Below, one piece after another: positions 12,115 through 22,998 of a stretch of DNA of 64,000 nucleotides. The first letter of the stretch is position 1; every line of letters starts with the position of its first letter. The stretch covers positions 41,014,440 to 41,078,439 of the forward strand of contig OX485807.1 of NCBI GenBank assembly GCA_950295325.1, written 5' to 3'. Below the pieces are notes generated by a model, which saw nothing but the letters and a program-made list of their open reading frames with translations, was not told where the DNA came from and made no database searches. The DNA is from Polytrichum commune. Its lineage: Eukaryota > Streptophyta > Polytrichopsida > Polytrichales > Polytrichaceae. A program made the translations under genes and the position numbers.

Positions 12115-12276
12115 ATGCTGGCCCCAATTCTCTTGCTCGTTTCATCCCATGCAAAGTCATGTATTAACTTAGGAGATGCATATAATTTATTTAGAGCTCC
12201 TTCTACGCAAAAACCACGAAAAGTCAAGCATAGAAAATTACACTTTTTCTTCTACATAACTGTACATTTTACTTAG
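12115..12276 (+). CDS. Possible small secreted peptide (53 aa)
   Basis: ATG at 12115 opens a 53-residue frame starting MLAPILLLVSSHAKSC, a short hydrophobic segment with a signal-peptide-like cleavage region, followed by a basic tail. The stop codon TAG is formed by the last two bases of the TTA duplication and the first base of the Harbinger element that begins at 12276. Without the insertion the frame would still stop two codons later. No family is recognised and the length is close to chance. Confidence 0.2.
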   Translation: MLAPILLLVSSHAKSCINLGDAYNLFRAPSTQKPRKVKHRKLHFFFYITVHFT

Positions 12277-12930
12277 GGTCAATTTACACTATGGACCATG
12301 AAGTTGTTCCATGGCGATCTAAGTGCGATGATTGGTTGTTGAAGTCGTCCCGGGACAACTTTGATTTACAATAGAGAAAAAATGGCAGAGGGACCATGGA
12401 GGTCGAGGTCCCCAAAATATAAAATTTAAAGCCTAATAAATGCACTGACATGGTCCAACGGGTTTTGCATTGAGAGAGGCAAGAGAGGTGGTCCGGTAGG
12501 CAAAGGCAGAAAAAAGAGTTTTTTAATGATTTTTAATGATTTTTTTGGGGGGTTGTGAGTGATATGGCGGCTATTCTTGATTACATAATAACGTTATAAT
12601 TCAAAAAACCAATATAACGGTATAATTCAAAAAATTAGTGTAACGCCTAGATCCCCAAAAGTAGGAAAATGTTAAATTAGCTAAAAACAATAAAACATTA
12701 AATGGACAATAAAATGGTAACATAAAATAATAGAACGTTAAATCAAAAGAAACCATGAGAACATTAACAATAATAAATAACATGAAGACAGTAAAAATAC
12801 AAAGTATAATAAACAATAAAACAATAAAACGTGAAATGAATTAATATCTGTCTATAAGCCTGTTGTATACAACATGCTCTCATTTCTCTTGTCAACCTGC
12901 TGTGACATTGTGTAGTAGTCTTAATTTTTT

Positions 12931-14352
12931 TTGCAAGAATGGAGGGATCCACTGCAGATGAAGAATCATAGGGAGTCACAAGAAAAATGGTCACAAAATT
13001 CGCAATGGATAGAATATATAAGAATTCCATTTTTTAGGAGTAAACAATCGTCCATTTCGAAAATGTTGCATGGCCTTATTTTGTTGTCTTCATCTTCTGT
13101 TGTATTTCGACACCCATCAATATTCAATTTTTTAGAAGGTCCACAAATGAATGGACAACCTGAAGCAGCAAGAACAACAACAACATTGACAACATGAACA
13201 CCAACAACAACAACAAGAATATCAACATGAGCAACAACAGGAGCAGTGACAACATGAACCACAAAACTTGTTCCAGAGAAGAAAAGTAACAAAAGAAGGA
13301 CCGAAGAAGATGAAAAAAATGAATAATAACATTATCGAAGTTGGTGAATCTGAAGAAGAGGAGGAATGAGAGGTGACGAGGATAAAGTGCAAGGATTTTG
13401 AAGTACATCATTTCATTGTCATTCGAGGCAAGATGGACAATTTTCTTTGCAAAAACCGCAAACAAACAAGGTAACTTTATTTATAAAAAAATTATGTTTT
13501 AGTTCCACAATAATTTCTTTTTAGACATTTTTTTTTGAATAAAAGGTAAGTTGAATGAGGTTGAATGCGGGAGTATAAGGGCATATGTAGATCGTATGAT
13601 GAGGCCGTAGAAGGCCTTGGCCCCCCCCTCTCCTCAAAACAGGGTCGGCCGCTGCCGCGGTGGCTTCGGGATTCACATTTCCTCCTATTCCGGCTCGCGC
13701 GCGTGTAAGGTATCGATCCCTTGACCTATCGATTCTAAAATTCCACGGGTCCAACTGGTTAACCCCTAATACCTTGTGCTTACTTCGTTTGACATGATTT
13801 ATAAAATCTATATTATGTGGTTAATATGTAAATACTATATTTTTATGTTTCATGTATGTTTTTACAATATCTTGGTGTCATGTGGATGTATAAATTGCAG
13901 ATCTACTTCATATTTGCAATCAAAGGTTTTAATCATTTTTTATTATTTTGTAAGAAAAAATATAAAAATATCCTGAAAGAATACAAGTCTGACAAGAGGG
14001 CAAATGAAGTTTCTGGTTCAGATAAAGTGCAAGAATGTAAATGGTTTCAAGAAATATATAAATGACATGGAATCAAAATAAATGTATCAAATCAAATTTT
14101 AGCAAGTGCAACGGAATCATTTGTTGAAGATGTTATTCCTTTTAAACCTAATACGGATTACTTATCAAATAACATTAGTTACTACATCAAAAATACGTAG
14201 CGTACAAGACAAAAAAACTCAAGACAGGATTAAAAGTTTGTTGAAACATGTTGTCAACAATTCCGGAGTTCTTCTTGCATCAATCCAAGAATCTGCCAAT
14301 TTTTTCAAAAACATGAAGAAAATTTTTGCTGCTCTCTTAGATAAATTCTAAA
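12931..14352 (+). pseudogene. Second ORF of Harbinger A (SANT/Myb-type protein expected), fragmented
   Basis: Plus-strand fragments read KMDNFLCKNRKQT near 13428-13470 and then, after an insertion, KSDKRANEVSGSDKVQECKW near 13985-14045, followed by SATESFVEDVIPFKPN. They lie upstream of and divergent from the transposase relic. PIF/Harbinger elements carry a second SANT/Myb-like protein that aids transposase entry and DNA binding, and position and character fit that role. No complete SANT repeat could be traced and the frame is broken repeatedly, so the assignment rests mainly on context. Confidence 0.45.
13521..13765 (-). mobile_element. Probable tRNA-derived SINE inside Harbinger A
   Basis: On the minus strand a head with GGTTAACCAGTTGGACCC (box A-like) is followed about 30 bp later by AAGGGATCGATACCTTAC (box B-like), then a GC-rich body, and it ends in TTTTATTC with an A-run near 13530. 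This layout is typical of tRNA-related SINEs. The GC-rich body contrasts with the AT-rich host element, and the insertion separates the two recognisable parts of the second ORF. I found no clear target duplication, so its limits are approximate. Confidence 0.5.
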
Positions 14353-14618
14353 TATTGCTTTATTATGTCACTATTTCTATCGCTATCTGTATCTAGTATA
14401 CCGGATCTATACCATATTTTGTACTACCACAAATTTTTTTCTAGTAAATTATGCATAACTGTGGCTTTCTTTCGAAGGTCATTCACCTTTTGATTTTCTC
14501 TTAATAAAAATAAATTTATTTCTACATCATTCATTTTGTTTGAAATTGGAGCATCAATCTTGGCCAAAAAAATTCTCTTCATTTCTGCAAGCCCTGCTAT
14601 TTCTCTCCGTAATTCGCC

Positions 14619-16391
14619 TTATTCTCGTAATTCTCCATATATGACTCTTCTAGTTAGTTTATTTTTTGCTTCTACAATCCAATATTCTTCAATACCTTCA
14701 CTATTCATAATACATAAATTATACATTATTATATATCTAGCTATAATATCTGGCATATTTCTCAATGATATCTTCAATCGCTTTATCATCAATCTCCATT
14801 TACCCTTCAATATACCAAATGTCCTTTCTACATACATTCTAGTTGAAGACTGTATGAAATTCCAATTTGCCTCTTTCCAGGACAATTCAGTCTTTCCACC
14901 CTTTATCGGACAGTACATCCATGGCCTCACTGGATCCGCAACGTCTTCGACAAGTTTGTAAGACTGGTATTTTTCCTATATACATGCCCATCCGATTTTC
15001 ATCACCTGGAATACGGCCCAATCGTGTAGACTTCTTGCCCATCTGAATTCATAATTCCAGAACATATAATATGGTCCAACAGTTCCTTGTAAAATTGCTG
15101 AGTGAAATGATATCCTACAGTAATAATTTTCTCCGCCAACTACCGGAGCTAAAACAAGATTATGCAAACCGTCTATCGTCCCTATAACATACAATATACC
15201 ATGCAATTTTTAGAACCTTCTAGTTAAAATCCTAAACTGTGATTCATCCGGAGCAGGGTTGTCTATCCCGACGTCATGACGGTGTCATGCCGTCATGACG
15301 TGTCGTGTCGTGACGGACCCCTCCGTCACGACACAATAGGGTCTATGTAGGGTCAACCTAGGGGGCAGCTAGTAGGGTGGGTAAAATACTTACCTTCTTG
15401 CCAAGGTGGCGTCCTATGTGGCAGAAAAGGCCGATGTGAACGTGGATATGCCTAGCGCCAGGTAAACCATTTTGCCATTCTGTTATCATTCTGTTAAAAT
15501 CAAAGTAGTGAAATATGACTAAGGAGTGTGTGGGGCGGACGGGGACCACCGGGGGAGGGCGGGGGGGGGGGGGGGGGAACGAGGCGGGAACGGGGGTGGG
15601 AAAGGGGGGTAGGGTGGGAACGGGGCGGGAACGAGGCGGACCGGGGGCGGACGGGGGCTAGTAATTTTTTCCCCACTTTACCTCTACTTTGTTGACATGT
15701 CATCACACGTGGACATCTTACATCCTACGTGTCCGAAATGGGGTAATGTAATTACACACAAAATTCAGTAAAATTCAAGTCCGTCAGGATAAAGACAGCA
15801 TCCGGCATAATGTCGTGACGGATACGTGTCGTGACGGCATGACATTATGCCGAGATTAGCCTCCGTCACGACACAATAGACAACCCTGATCCGGAGTTTG
15901 TATAAAAACTGGCTACAAACGCTTCCTAACAGTCCTACAAAATTTTCTCATTATTTTTGATAATGTGTTTTTATGAACTCCATACAAGTCTCCTATACTT
16001 CGTAGTCCATTGTCACTACCTAACCTATGCAATGACATTGCTACCTTTTCTTGCACTGGTATAGTCACTTTAAATCGGGTTTCTTCTTTCTTCAAATACG
16101 GCCCCAATCTCTCATACAACAATATGAAAGTATTATATGTCACTTGAGTTCGCTTCCTAAACTCTCTCTCTCTCCACAATCCCAACATCCGAACATCCAT
16201 TCTTGATTCCATATGCTTCTCTCTCTATGCGCCATATTTTCATACACCAAGTTCAATATTACAACCTTCTCCCACTCTCCTTGCAAAAGCATTGTTTGAA
16301 TGTCCACAACATGCTTTACAAGCATGTACAAACACATGTATAATCCTAAAAGCAAAACAACGCTCTTTTTCCTATCCTTCATTGCAACCAT
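14619..16391 (-). pseudogene. PIF/Harbinger DDE transposase relic, interrupted by a hAT element
   Basis: On the minus strand, 16391-15913 encodes the N-terminal half in two overlapping frames, a frameshift near 16140-16212 (RMLGLWREREF, ETRFKVTIPVQEKVAMSLHRL, IGDLYGVHKNTLSKIMRKFC). After the hAT insertion it continues at 15245: VIGTIDGLHN (first Asp), APVVGGENYYCRISFHSA, FWNYEF, ARSLHDW, LVEDVADPVRPWMYCP (second Asp), then RMYVERTFGILKGKWR (catalytic Glu) and NLCIMN. These are the DDE_Tnp_4 landmarks in order. Stops are TAG at 15913, TAA before the VIG block, and TAG before the second Asp block. Both the stops and the hAT insertion inactivate it. Confidence 0.88.
15254..15888. mobile_element. 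hAT-type non-autonomous element (635 bp) with perfect 8-bp duplication
   Basis: The ends are CAGGGTTGTCTAT and its complement ATAGACAACCCTG, flanked by ATCCGGAG on both sides (15246-15253 and 15889-15896). An 8-bp duplication with a CAGGG-starting end is diagnostic of hAT. Sub-terminal GTCGTGACGG-type repeats recur in both orientations, as expected of transposase binding sites. The middle (about 15530-15660) is extremely G-rich on the plus strand. It inserted into the Harbinger transposase; removing it and one ATCCGGAG rejoins the reading frame. Confidence 0.9.
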
Positions 16392-16861
16392 GCTTCCTGA
16401 AATTCAAAGTGAGTACAAGCAAAAAGAAGAAGTGAGGTCAAGACAAGACTATTGTAGCCAAGAAAATGGTCAAAGTTGATTTTTTTTTAAACTGCCTTTT
16501 TAGTGCATATATTAAAAACATCAGCACCCTCACTTTTTGCTCCAAGGTCTTCCTTCTTGGTCCATATTTGGTTTACACCTAGTGAGGGGCTCATGGCTCT
16601 CAAAACTATTTTTTATGAAATCGGACCATGAAAGTCAGACCATGAACTTGGACCATTGACAAACGCCATCTTCCATGGTCCGACTTCATGGTCCATAGTG
16701 TAAACCGGCCTTACTGAAGGAAAAACAAACAAAAAAAGAGTCAAAAAGCCTCTACCACGGTATTCCAGGAAATAAAGCAAACAACACCATCCAAACACCG
16801 AACATATAGTGATACAACAAACGAGGAGAACTGACCGCTAATTACACATGAACATATTGAG

Positions 16862-17500
16862 TTTCAGAACTATTTGGTTGATGTTCACCACTTACATCGA
16901 CCAACATAGAGGGATTTGTGGAGTATACCCCGAATGAATGAAAGAGAAACTACGAGTTCATAACATTCAACCGGTTGGACTTGAAAACACCAAGGTATGC
17001 CCAAAAATCTGCCCGTTTACAAACCCAAAGGCACCGCTAGTTACACTTGAATTGCTCAAAAATCTCCTTGCACACAGACTCAAAGGCACTGGTAGTTGCA
17101 CATGAACCGCTTAAAAATCTCCTTGTACACATACTCAAAGGCACTGTTAGTTCTACATGAACCAAAGTAATTGGTTGATGCTCAACACTTTAGCGATCAA
17201 CGTAGAGGGATTTGTGGAGTATACCCCAAATGAATAAAGGAAAACTAAAAGATCACAACATTCAACTGGTTGGATTTGAAAACACTAGGATATGCCCAAA
17301 AATCTCCCTGCACACAAACTCAAAGGCATTGCTTGTTGCAGATGAACTGGTTGAATTTTAGAAGTAACTGGTTGATGTACAACACTTCGTTGATTAATGA
17401 AGAGGGATTTGTGGAGTATACCCCAAATGAATAAAAATTTGTAAGATCACAACATTCAATCGGTTGGACTTGGAAACACCATAATATGCCCAAAAATCTC
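16862..17500. repeat. Tandem and degenerate array of the AACCGGTT dispersed family
   Basis: The block AGAGGGATTTGTGGAGTATA recurs near 16908, 17206 and 17401. Each is followed by CACAACATTCAACCGGTTGG-type sequence and by ATGCCCAAAAATCT. Between the first two, a 50-bp sub-unit (AAAAATCTCCTTG...CTCAAAGGCA) is repeated three to four times. The same family appears at 37755-38000, 38640-38720, 53884-54050, 60236-60310 and 61493-61805. Confidence 0.75.
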
Positions 17501-17520
17501 CCTACACATAGATTCAAGTG

Positions 17521-20099
17521 GCTTTTTAATCTCATAGACTCCGTTGTCCTCGAACATGTACACCTGCCACAGAACACAACCACAAATACTCAATGAATTC
17601 GTTTCGCAAAAAAGGTCGTTCTGGCATTTTTGGCTATACATTGCAAAAACACACTACTTATTTCCATCCCAATTCTCAAGCATGAAGCCCTCAATCCAGT
17701 CCAACTTTGTCCAAAAAAAAAAATTCAAGCCCAACCTTGTCACATGTAAAGTGATGACACCCAATTTCAGGACCCAACGTTCTTGAGAATTTACCTTCCA
17801 TGGATTGACAGTAGACATGTTCACTATCCAATGGACGAGTCTAATCTAAGCCCATGTTGAGAGTTCAAGCCAAGGAAAACCTCGTCCCAAAATTTTCAAG
17901 TTGGCCCAAAGATTTGGTTCCAAATTTCTGCCACCTAGGACATCACTTAGGATGTGTAAAGGTTTAGGCCCAACCCTAGTATAAAGTCCTTAGGTTGGAG
18001 TTGATGAAACCGAGCAATCCCATTAGCTAAAATTCTTAGAGTGTGGACCAACCCTCAATCCTGCCTTGAATGTAAATTGGGCCTAAGACTTCACTCCTAC
18101 TCTCCAAGGGCCTCTCTTCACATTGCGATGTGGGTTTTCTAACTCAACGGCAAAAAGCCAAATTTTGAAGTATCCTTATTTCACACTTGGTTCTAGTTTT
18201 TGATGATCAAGAGGTCAGGTGTTCAATTTTAGTTCAATCTCCACCTTGCGTTCATACTAGCTTTTAGATAAACTCACCATTGTCGCTCTCATTTACGACG
18301 TTCCAGAGCAGCTCTTCGAAGTCCCTTCCTGGGCATTATGGCATGCCTCCGAGTGTTTGAACCTTCAGTAGCGTTTGTTGTCGTGATGCTCTGCAATAAA
18401 TTCCGTTCTTGACACATTTCAAAAGCCTCTTTTTGGATAAAATTTTGGAATCATCAGATTCTATTGCAGATTGCTCTTGTAATGGCTCTTGTCGCTGGAT
18501 GTATGATGAGTTGCATTGATCAAATTGTGAGGAATCGATCGGGTCAAGAATTCTATAGAGAATTCTATCGTCACCAGATCATCATTGGCATTAAGGGAAG
18601 CTCTTTTGTGTCCTTAAGAATTGTTACTTACTCCTCCAAAAGTACCCATCCGGAGTCAACTGGAACCATGAGTATATATATGTTATTGATTGCTCTGGTA
18701 AATTCTCCAAAATTCTTCCTATTCAACATTTGTTCAACAAAAGCCTCCATGTTATGTTAATTAGGTGTATATTTTGGTGCATAGTAGATGTCAGATTTGA
18801 ATGAGGACATGCGAATTTTGCTGTGTCAAAAAATGCAGCCAGAAGGTGACTTCCGCTCTACGGTCTTGCACTATCTTCAAATACAGCTCTCATGGTAATG
18901 CATGCTGAAATAAACATGATTCAAATCATGCATACTCTTCAATAATGGAATCGTATCCATTCATTTCATCAGAAAATATGTGTATCTAATACATTGCTTC
19001 CTACGCTCGCTTGACGCACTACATCTTCCTAATTCTCTACATACAAAATGAATGAGATTCTTAAGACCAAGTAGAACATATATGGCAGGAAGGGTGATTT
19101 GAATTACATAATCTTCTGGAAGGCCAGTCGAGGACACAAATTCATACATGAATTCTCAAATCTCCTTTGCGAAATTCTGCCTCGAGTCATTGGCTTCATG
19201 CATTCGTCGTTTGCTCCTCTAATTCAAATACTTGATGAAACTAAGCAAATGATGAATATGAATCTGTAGAGACAGGTTTCTTTCTCCTTCTCTTGTCATT
19301 TTTTCTGCAGAAATTGCGGAAGTAATCGAAGTTTTATCAGGCCGCTAATATGTGATGGATCCTCAGCTCCTAAATTAACTAAGCACCAAGTGGTTAAAGA
19401 TTCAGCCAATCAGTGACACTCCTTTACAGTCCGCAACCTCCAAATAAACTTTAGAGTTATTAGTTAAGTTATGAGTTGCAGGTTGGATGCTAAAGGTGCC
19501 ATCTCATGTACAGAGGGCTTAAAGAGTCACTTTAAAGGTTTCCTGCAAATTTGAAATCGTTAGAAGTATCAAAATAATTGTAGAACAATATTGTAGATTA
19601 GTGAATATGAGGCGGATTGAAGCAACCAAATTTCAACTCAAATGAAGCTTGTATGGGTCTGGAGGAAAATCATAAAGGTCATTATCAATTTGAGCCTTTC
19701 AATGCTAAGGAGGGGGGCATGTTCATGTGTGAATGTTTCTTTGTACTCCAGTCACTCAGGTGGCTCAAGTGTTGTTGGAGACGGGCGGTGAACAATCTAG
19801 TCAACAATGGGTTTGAGAACCAAAGTAGGTGTTATTATTGAGCTTGTGTTGCTTTAAGGCCTTAGTACCTCATGCCCTCATGTAAATTTAGCACTATTTA
19901 GTAGCGCTACTGGGAAAACTCCCTAAATATGTCATAATTACATATAGGAATGTGGGAATGATATGCTAGGTTTAGATGATATGATGTCTTTATCCGGGTT
20001 GCATTCTTTGATGATTAAGGTTAGGTGCGTTGCTTCGATGGGGGTTTAACGAATCTTTGGTCTTGAGATTGGGAGAAGTTGATGCATGAGTTATAAGTT
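17521..20099. other. Non-coding stretch; no gene recognised
   Basis: Short open frames exist at 18464-18760 (plus, 98 aa, hydrophobic start) and 18961-19149 (minus, 62 aa), but neither shows a recognisable motif or a supported splice context. They could be remnants of an unknown protein. The remainder is AT-rich single-copy-looking sequence. Confidence 0.35.
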
Positions 20100-20710
20100 G
20101 CTAGTGTTTTTTTCTTTTTTTAAATACTTTGTTTGAATTTGTTGAGTAGGTGTAGATTGTAGTCTAGAGCTATGTTGTTAATGTGAAAATATTGGGATTC
20201 TTCTATCCAATTCATGGTGGCATGTGGTGTTGTATTCCATTGGCATAGGTAGGATTCTTTTGATAGTTTGGGCCTCTCATTTATCTTTGCAGTTAGTAGT
20301 TTTGGTAGCGATGATGGCTTGTACTTGTTTTCCAATGGTAGTGTCATGTCGGTCGGTTATTGTAGTCGGTATGTTATGACTTGCGTTTGTATTTGTGGTG
20401 GGAGGTGGGGGGGGGGGTTTGAGGTGAAAATAATATGTTGGCTTGTTGTCGGATTTCTTTAATTAGTTTTGGGATGGCTTTGAATTTTTTCTTGAATTCG
20501 GATGAATATAGGATGTGTTGGCTGGTGGGACCTTGGATATGAGTGATAGTGGTGATGCCGTATATGTAGTTTATGGAGGTATTTTGTGGTATTCTTTTTT
20601 GTTCTAGAGAGAGCTAGGAGTATTGTGGGAAGTTTTTCTAGGTGTATATTGTTGAGGTTTGTTGGATTGGGAATTCTTTGTGGGTAGTATTTATGTGTAT
20701 TTTGCATCTT
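20100..20710 (-). pseudogene. Possible LINE-like coding remnant with A/C-rich sense strand
   Basis: The minus strand has two open pieces (20707-20459 and 20347-20120) rich in Thr, Asn, His, Pro and Ile, reflecting a nearly G-free sense strand. One piece reads TILLALSRTKKNTTKYLHKL, another SYLCQWNTTPHATMNWIEES. The composition is very like the plus-strand RNase H relic at 25600-26010, so both may come from the same LINE type. No catalytic motif is visible, so this is an inference from composition. Confidence 0.25.
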
Positions 20711-22230
20711 TTTCTAGCAAGAACATAGTGTGAGCAATGGGAGATATTTTAGAGAGGTTACCAACCAAAAAAGACCATTTTTAGATCATCAAGGTCAAGT
20801 TTGGGTTGAGTTCCCCCCCCCCCCTCCCCAAGTTAATTTTACACCAACTCACCATACTAGACATACTATACATACTAGTAGTGGGAAGTCCCCTTAATTT
20901 TTGTTACTTAGGGCAATATGCCCATACGTTTGACTATGCGATGGAGGAGCCCATTTCTATGTGGAGTGATATCTCTTGGATACTTGAAAACTATGGCTTG
21001 TCACGTACCGAGGAGAGGCCTACAAATATCTATCACATGAGAGTCTCCAGACAATGGCGTACTGAACCTCCAATGAATGTGACAAGGCACCCCCATTTAT
21101 GTCCTTGCTCCCATAGATGCAAGTGGAATCCGACAACCACACTTGCAAATGTGGAGTATAATTAACCTCTCATTCTAGGTCCTAAGACTACAGATGTAGA
21201 GTGCAAGGCTACCTACAATCAATTTTTTCAAGAACATATTCATCATAGAGACATGGTATGCTTCAGATAGGCGGTTTTTGCTAATGTCTTGTAGATTGGT
21301 GTGGGCCATGGAACATAACCATTGATGTGAATCAATTTCAGGAGAACCATCATGAGTTTTTGTTGCTCCTTAAATTGCAATACTGACCCACAAGGTGGAT
21401 GAGATTAGTGTAGGTCATGTTCATGAATCATTTTATTGCTAGAGCCCACAAATGCTTAATCAATGAATTCCCGTATACAAGATATCAATGAATGGTTAGT
21501 TGGAAAGATTTGAAAGATGGTAGAGCACAAACGCTCCTGAGTTGGTAGCTCGAGACGAGGATTTATAGAAGGCGATTGAAAAAAATGGAAGTCCGAGAAT
21601 TAAAGCGGGTTGTGGAAAAAGATCTACAAAGATTGGGCTCATGGCCAAAATTACTCATGAGGTGAAGTCATTGAGGGACCAACAATAGATTTAGTAAGGG
21701 GCTATGTGATGCATTTTTTCCGTTATTTATAGCTTTATTTGAAAGTAAGTGTTAATAATACCTGAGATGAACTAGAATTTTCTAATCGAGTAAGGTTGAA
21801 CATGCTATTGTCTCGGGATATCAGAAGTAGTGATAGGAATGGTCATAGCATGATAGGATAAAGCATATTTTTTAATATCTACATGGACCTTTGTGAGCCC
21901 AAAAGCGGATGCTCACACCTGTTTTGAGTTTAGAATAGATTAAGTCTTTAGTTTGGATTTATTATTGGTTTATAAAAGCATAAAAAGAGTGATGTTATTT
22001 ACCATAGCATATAGTTATGAGAAGCGTGGATTTTGAGTTAATTAGAAGAATTGTGCTTTGGCATTATTGAATTTGGCAATAGTGATAGGTTGAGTAGTCC
22101 TAAGGGTGAAAAGATTGGAATCCAGGGTTTAAGCGTCCGAATAGGACTCATTAGCTATCCATTTTAGAAACGGGTAGGACTTTTTGAGGATAACCCCTGT
22201 AGCGGTGAGGGGAAGTTCTTCTTCTTCTTC
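20711..22230. other. Non-coding stretch; no gene recognised
   Basis: Contains a C10 run near 20814-20825 and a 119-aa plus-strand open frame (20806-21165) that I cannot relate to any family. AT-rich sequence follows up to the minisatellite at 22253. Confidence 0.35.
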
Positions 22231-22252
22231 TTAGCTCAACTTCAGCGAGTGA

Positions 22253-22998
22253 GAAGCTGGAATCCAACAGGCGCAAGGGAATGTAGCCTTCAGCGAGTGA
22301 GAAGCTGGGATCCAGCGAGCACAGATGGAAGTGAGCATTTCGGCGAGTGAGAAGTTGGGATCCAGCGGCACAGATGGAAGTGAGCATTTCGGCGAGGGAA
22401 GCTGGAATCCAGCAGGTGCAAGGGAATGCAGCTTTCGGCGAGTGAGAAGTTGGGATCTAGCGAGCACAGATGGAAGTGAGCATTTCGGCGAGTGAGAAGT
22501 TGGGATCCAGCGGCACAGATGGAAGTGAGCATTTCGGCGAGGGAAGCTGGAATCCAGCAGGCGCAAAGGAATGCAACCTTCGGCGAGTGAGAAGCTGGGA
22601 TCCAGCGAGCACAGATGGAAGTGAGCATTTCGGCGAGTGAGAAGTTGGGATCCAGCGGCACAGATGGAAGTGAGCATTTCGGCGAGGGAAGCTGGAATCC
22701 AGCAGGCGCAAAGGAATGCAACCTTCGGCGAGTGAGAAGCTGGGATCCAACGAGCACAGATGGAAGTGAGCATTTCGGCGAGGGAAGCTAGAATCCAACA
22801 GGCGCAAGGGAATACAGCCTTCGGCGAGTGAGAAGTTGGGATCCAGCGGCACAGATGGAAGTGAGCATTTCGGCGAGGGAAGCTGGAATCCAATAGGCGC
22901 AAGGGAATACAGCCTTCGGCGAGTGAGAAGCTGGAATCCAACAGGTAGAGGGAATGCAGCCTTCGGCCGAGGGGAGCTGGGATCCAGCAAGTACAAGA
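22253..22998. repeat. Minisatellite, about 15 units of 47-50 bp in a 145-bp A-B-C higher-order pattern
   Basis: The landmark GAAGCTGG/GAAGTTGG recurs at 22253, 22301, 22351, 22398, 22446, 22496, 22543, 22591, 22641, 22688, 22736, 22784, 22832, 22879 and 22927. The spacing 48-50-47 repeats three times as a 145-bp unit, then becomes irregular. Three unit types differ after the landmark: AATCCAGCAGGCGCAA, GATCCAGCGAGCACAG and GATCCAGCGGCACAG. Because 145 is not a multiple of 3, successive repeats fall in different frames, so the long minus-strand open frames here (up to 297 aa) read the same units in three frames and are unlikely to be protein. Confidence 0.92.

Larger units (their letters stand above)
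12276..16710. mobile_element. Harbinger A, coding copy: 4435 bp, with decayed transposase and second ORF
   Basis: The left end is GGGTCAATTTACACTATGGA and the right end is the complement of GGCCGGTTTACACTATGG, flanked by TTA at 12273-12275 and 16711-16713. The outer 240 bp and 300 bp match the short copies at 6744 and 43509, including a GGCAGAGGGACCATGGAGGT block and a TTTACACCTAGTG block. Inside are a minus-strand DDE transposase relic (14619-16391) and plus-strand pieces of a second ORF (12931-14352), the usual two-gene arrangement of PIF/Harbinger. Later insertions are a hAT element (15254-15888) and a probable SINE (about 13521-13765). It is no longer autonomous. Confidence 0.85.

Noticed and set aside
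13124-13465. 113-aa minus-strand hydrophobic Leu-rich frame
   Set aside because: It is the complement of a CAA/AAC-rich low-complexity stretch in the second ORF of Harbinger A, not a membrane protein.
12276-16710. LTR retrotransposon
   Set aside because: The ends are inverted, not direct; the flank is a 3-bp TTA and the enzyme is a DDE transposase, not reverse transcriptase.
22253-22998. CRISPR-like array
   Set aside because: Units are directly adjacent with no unique spacers and the context is plant nuclear DNA; it is a minisatellite.
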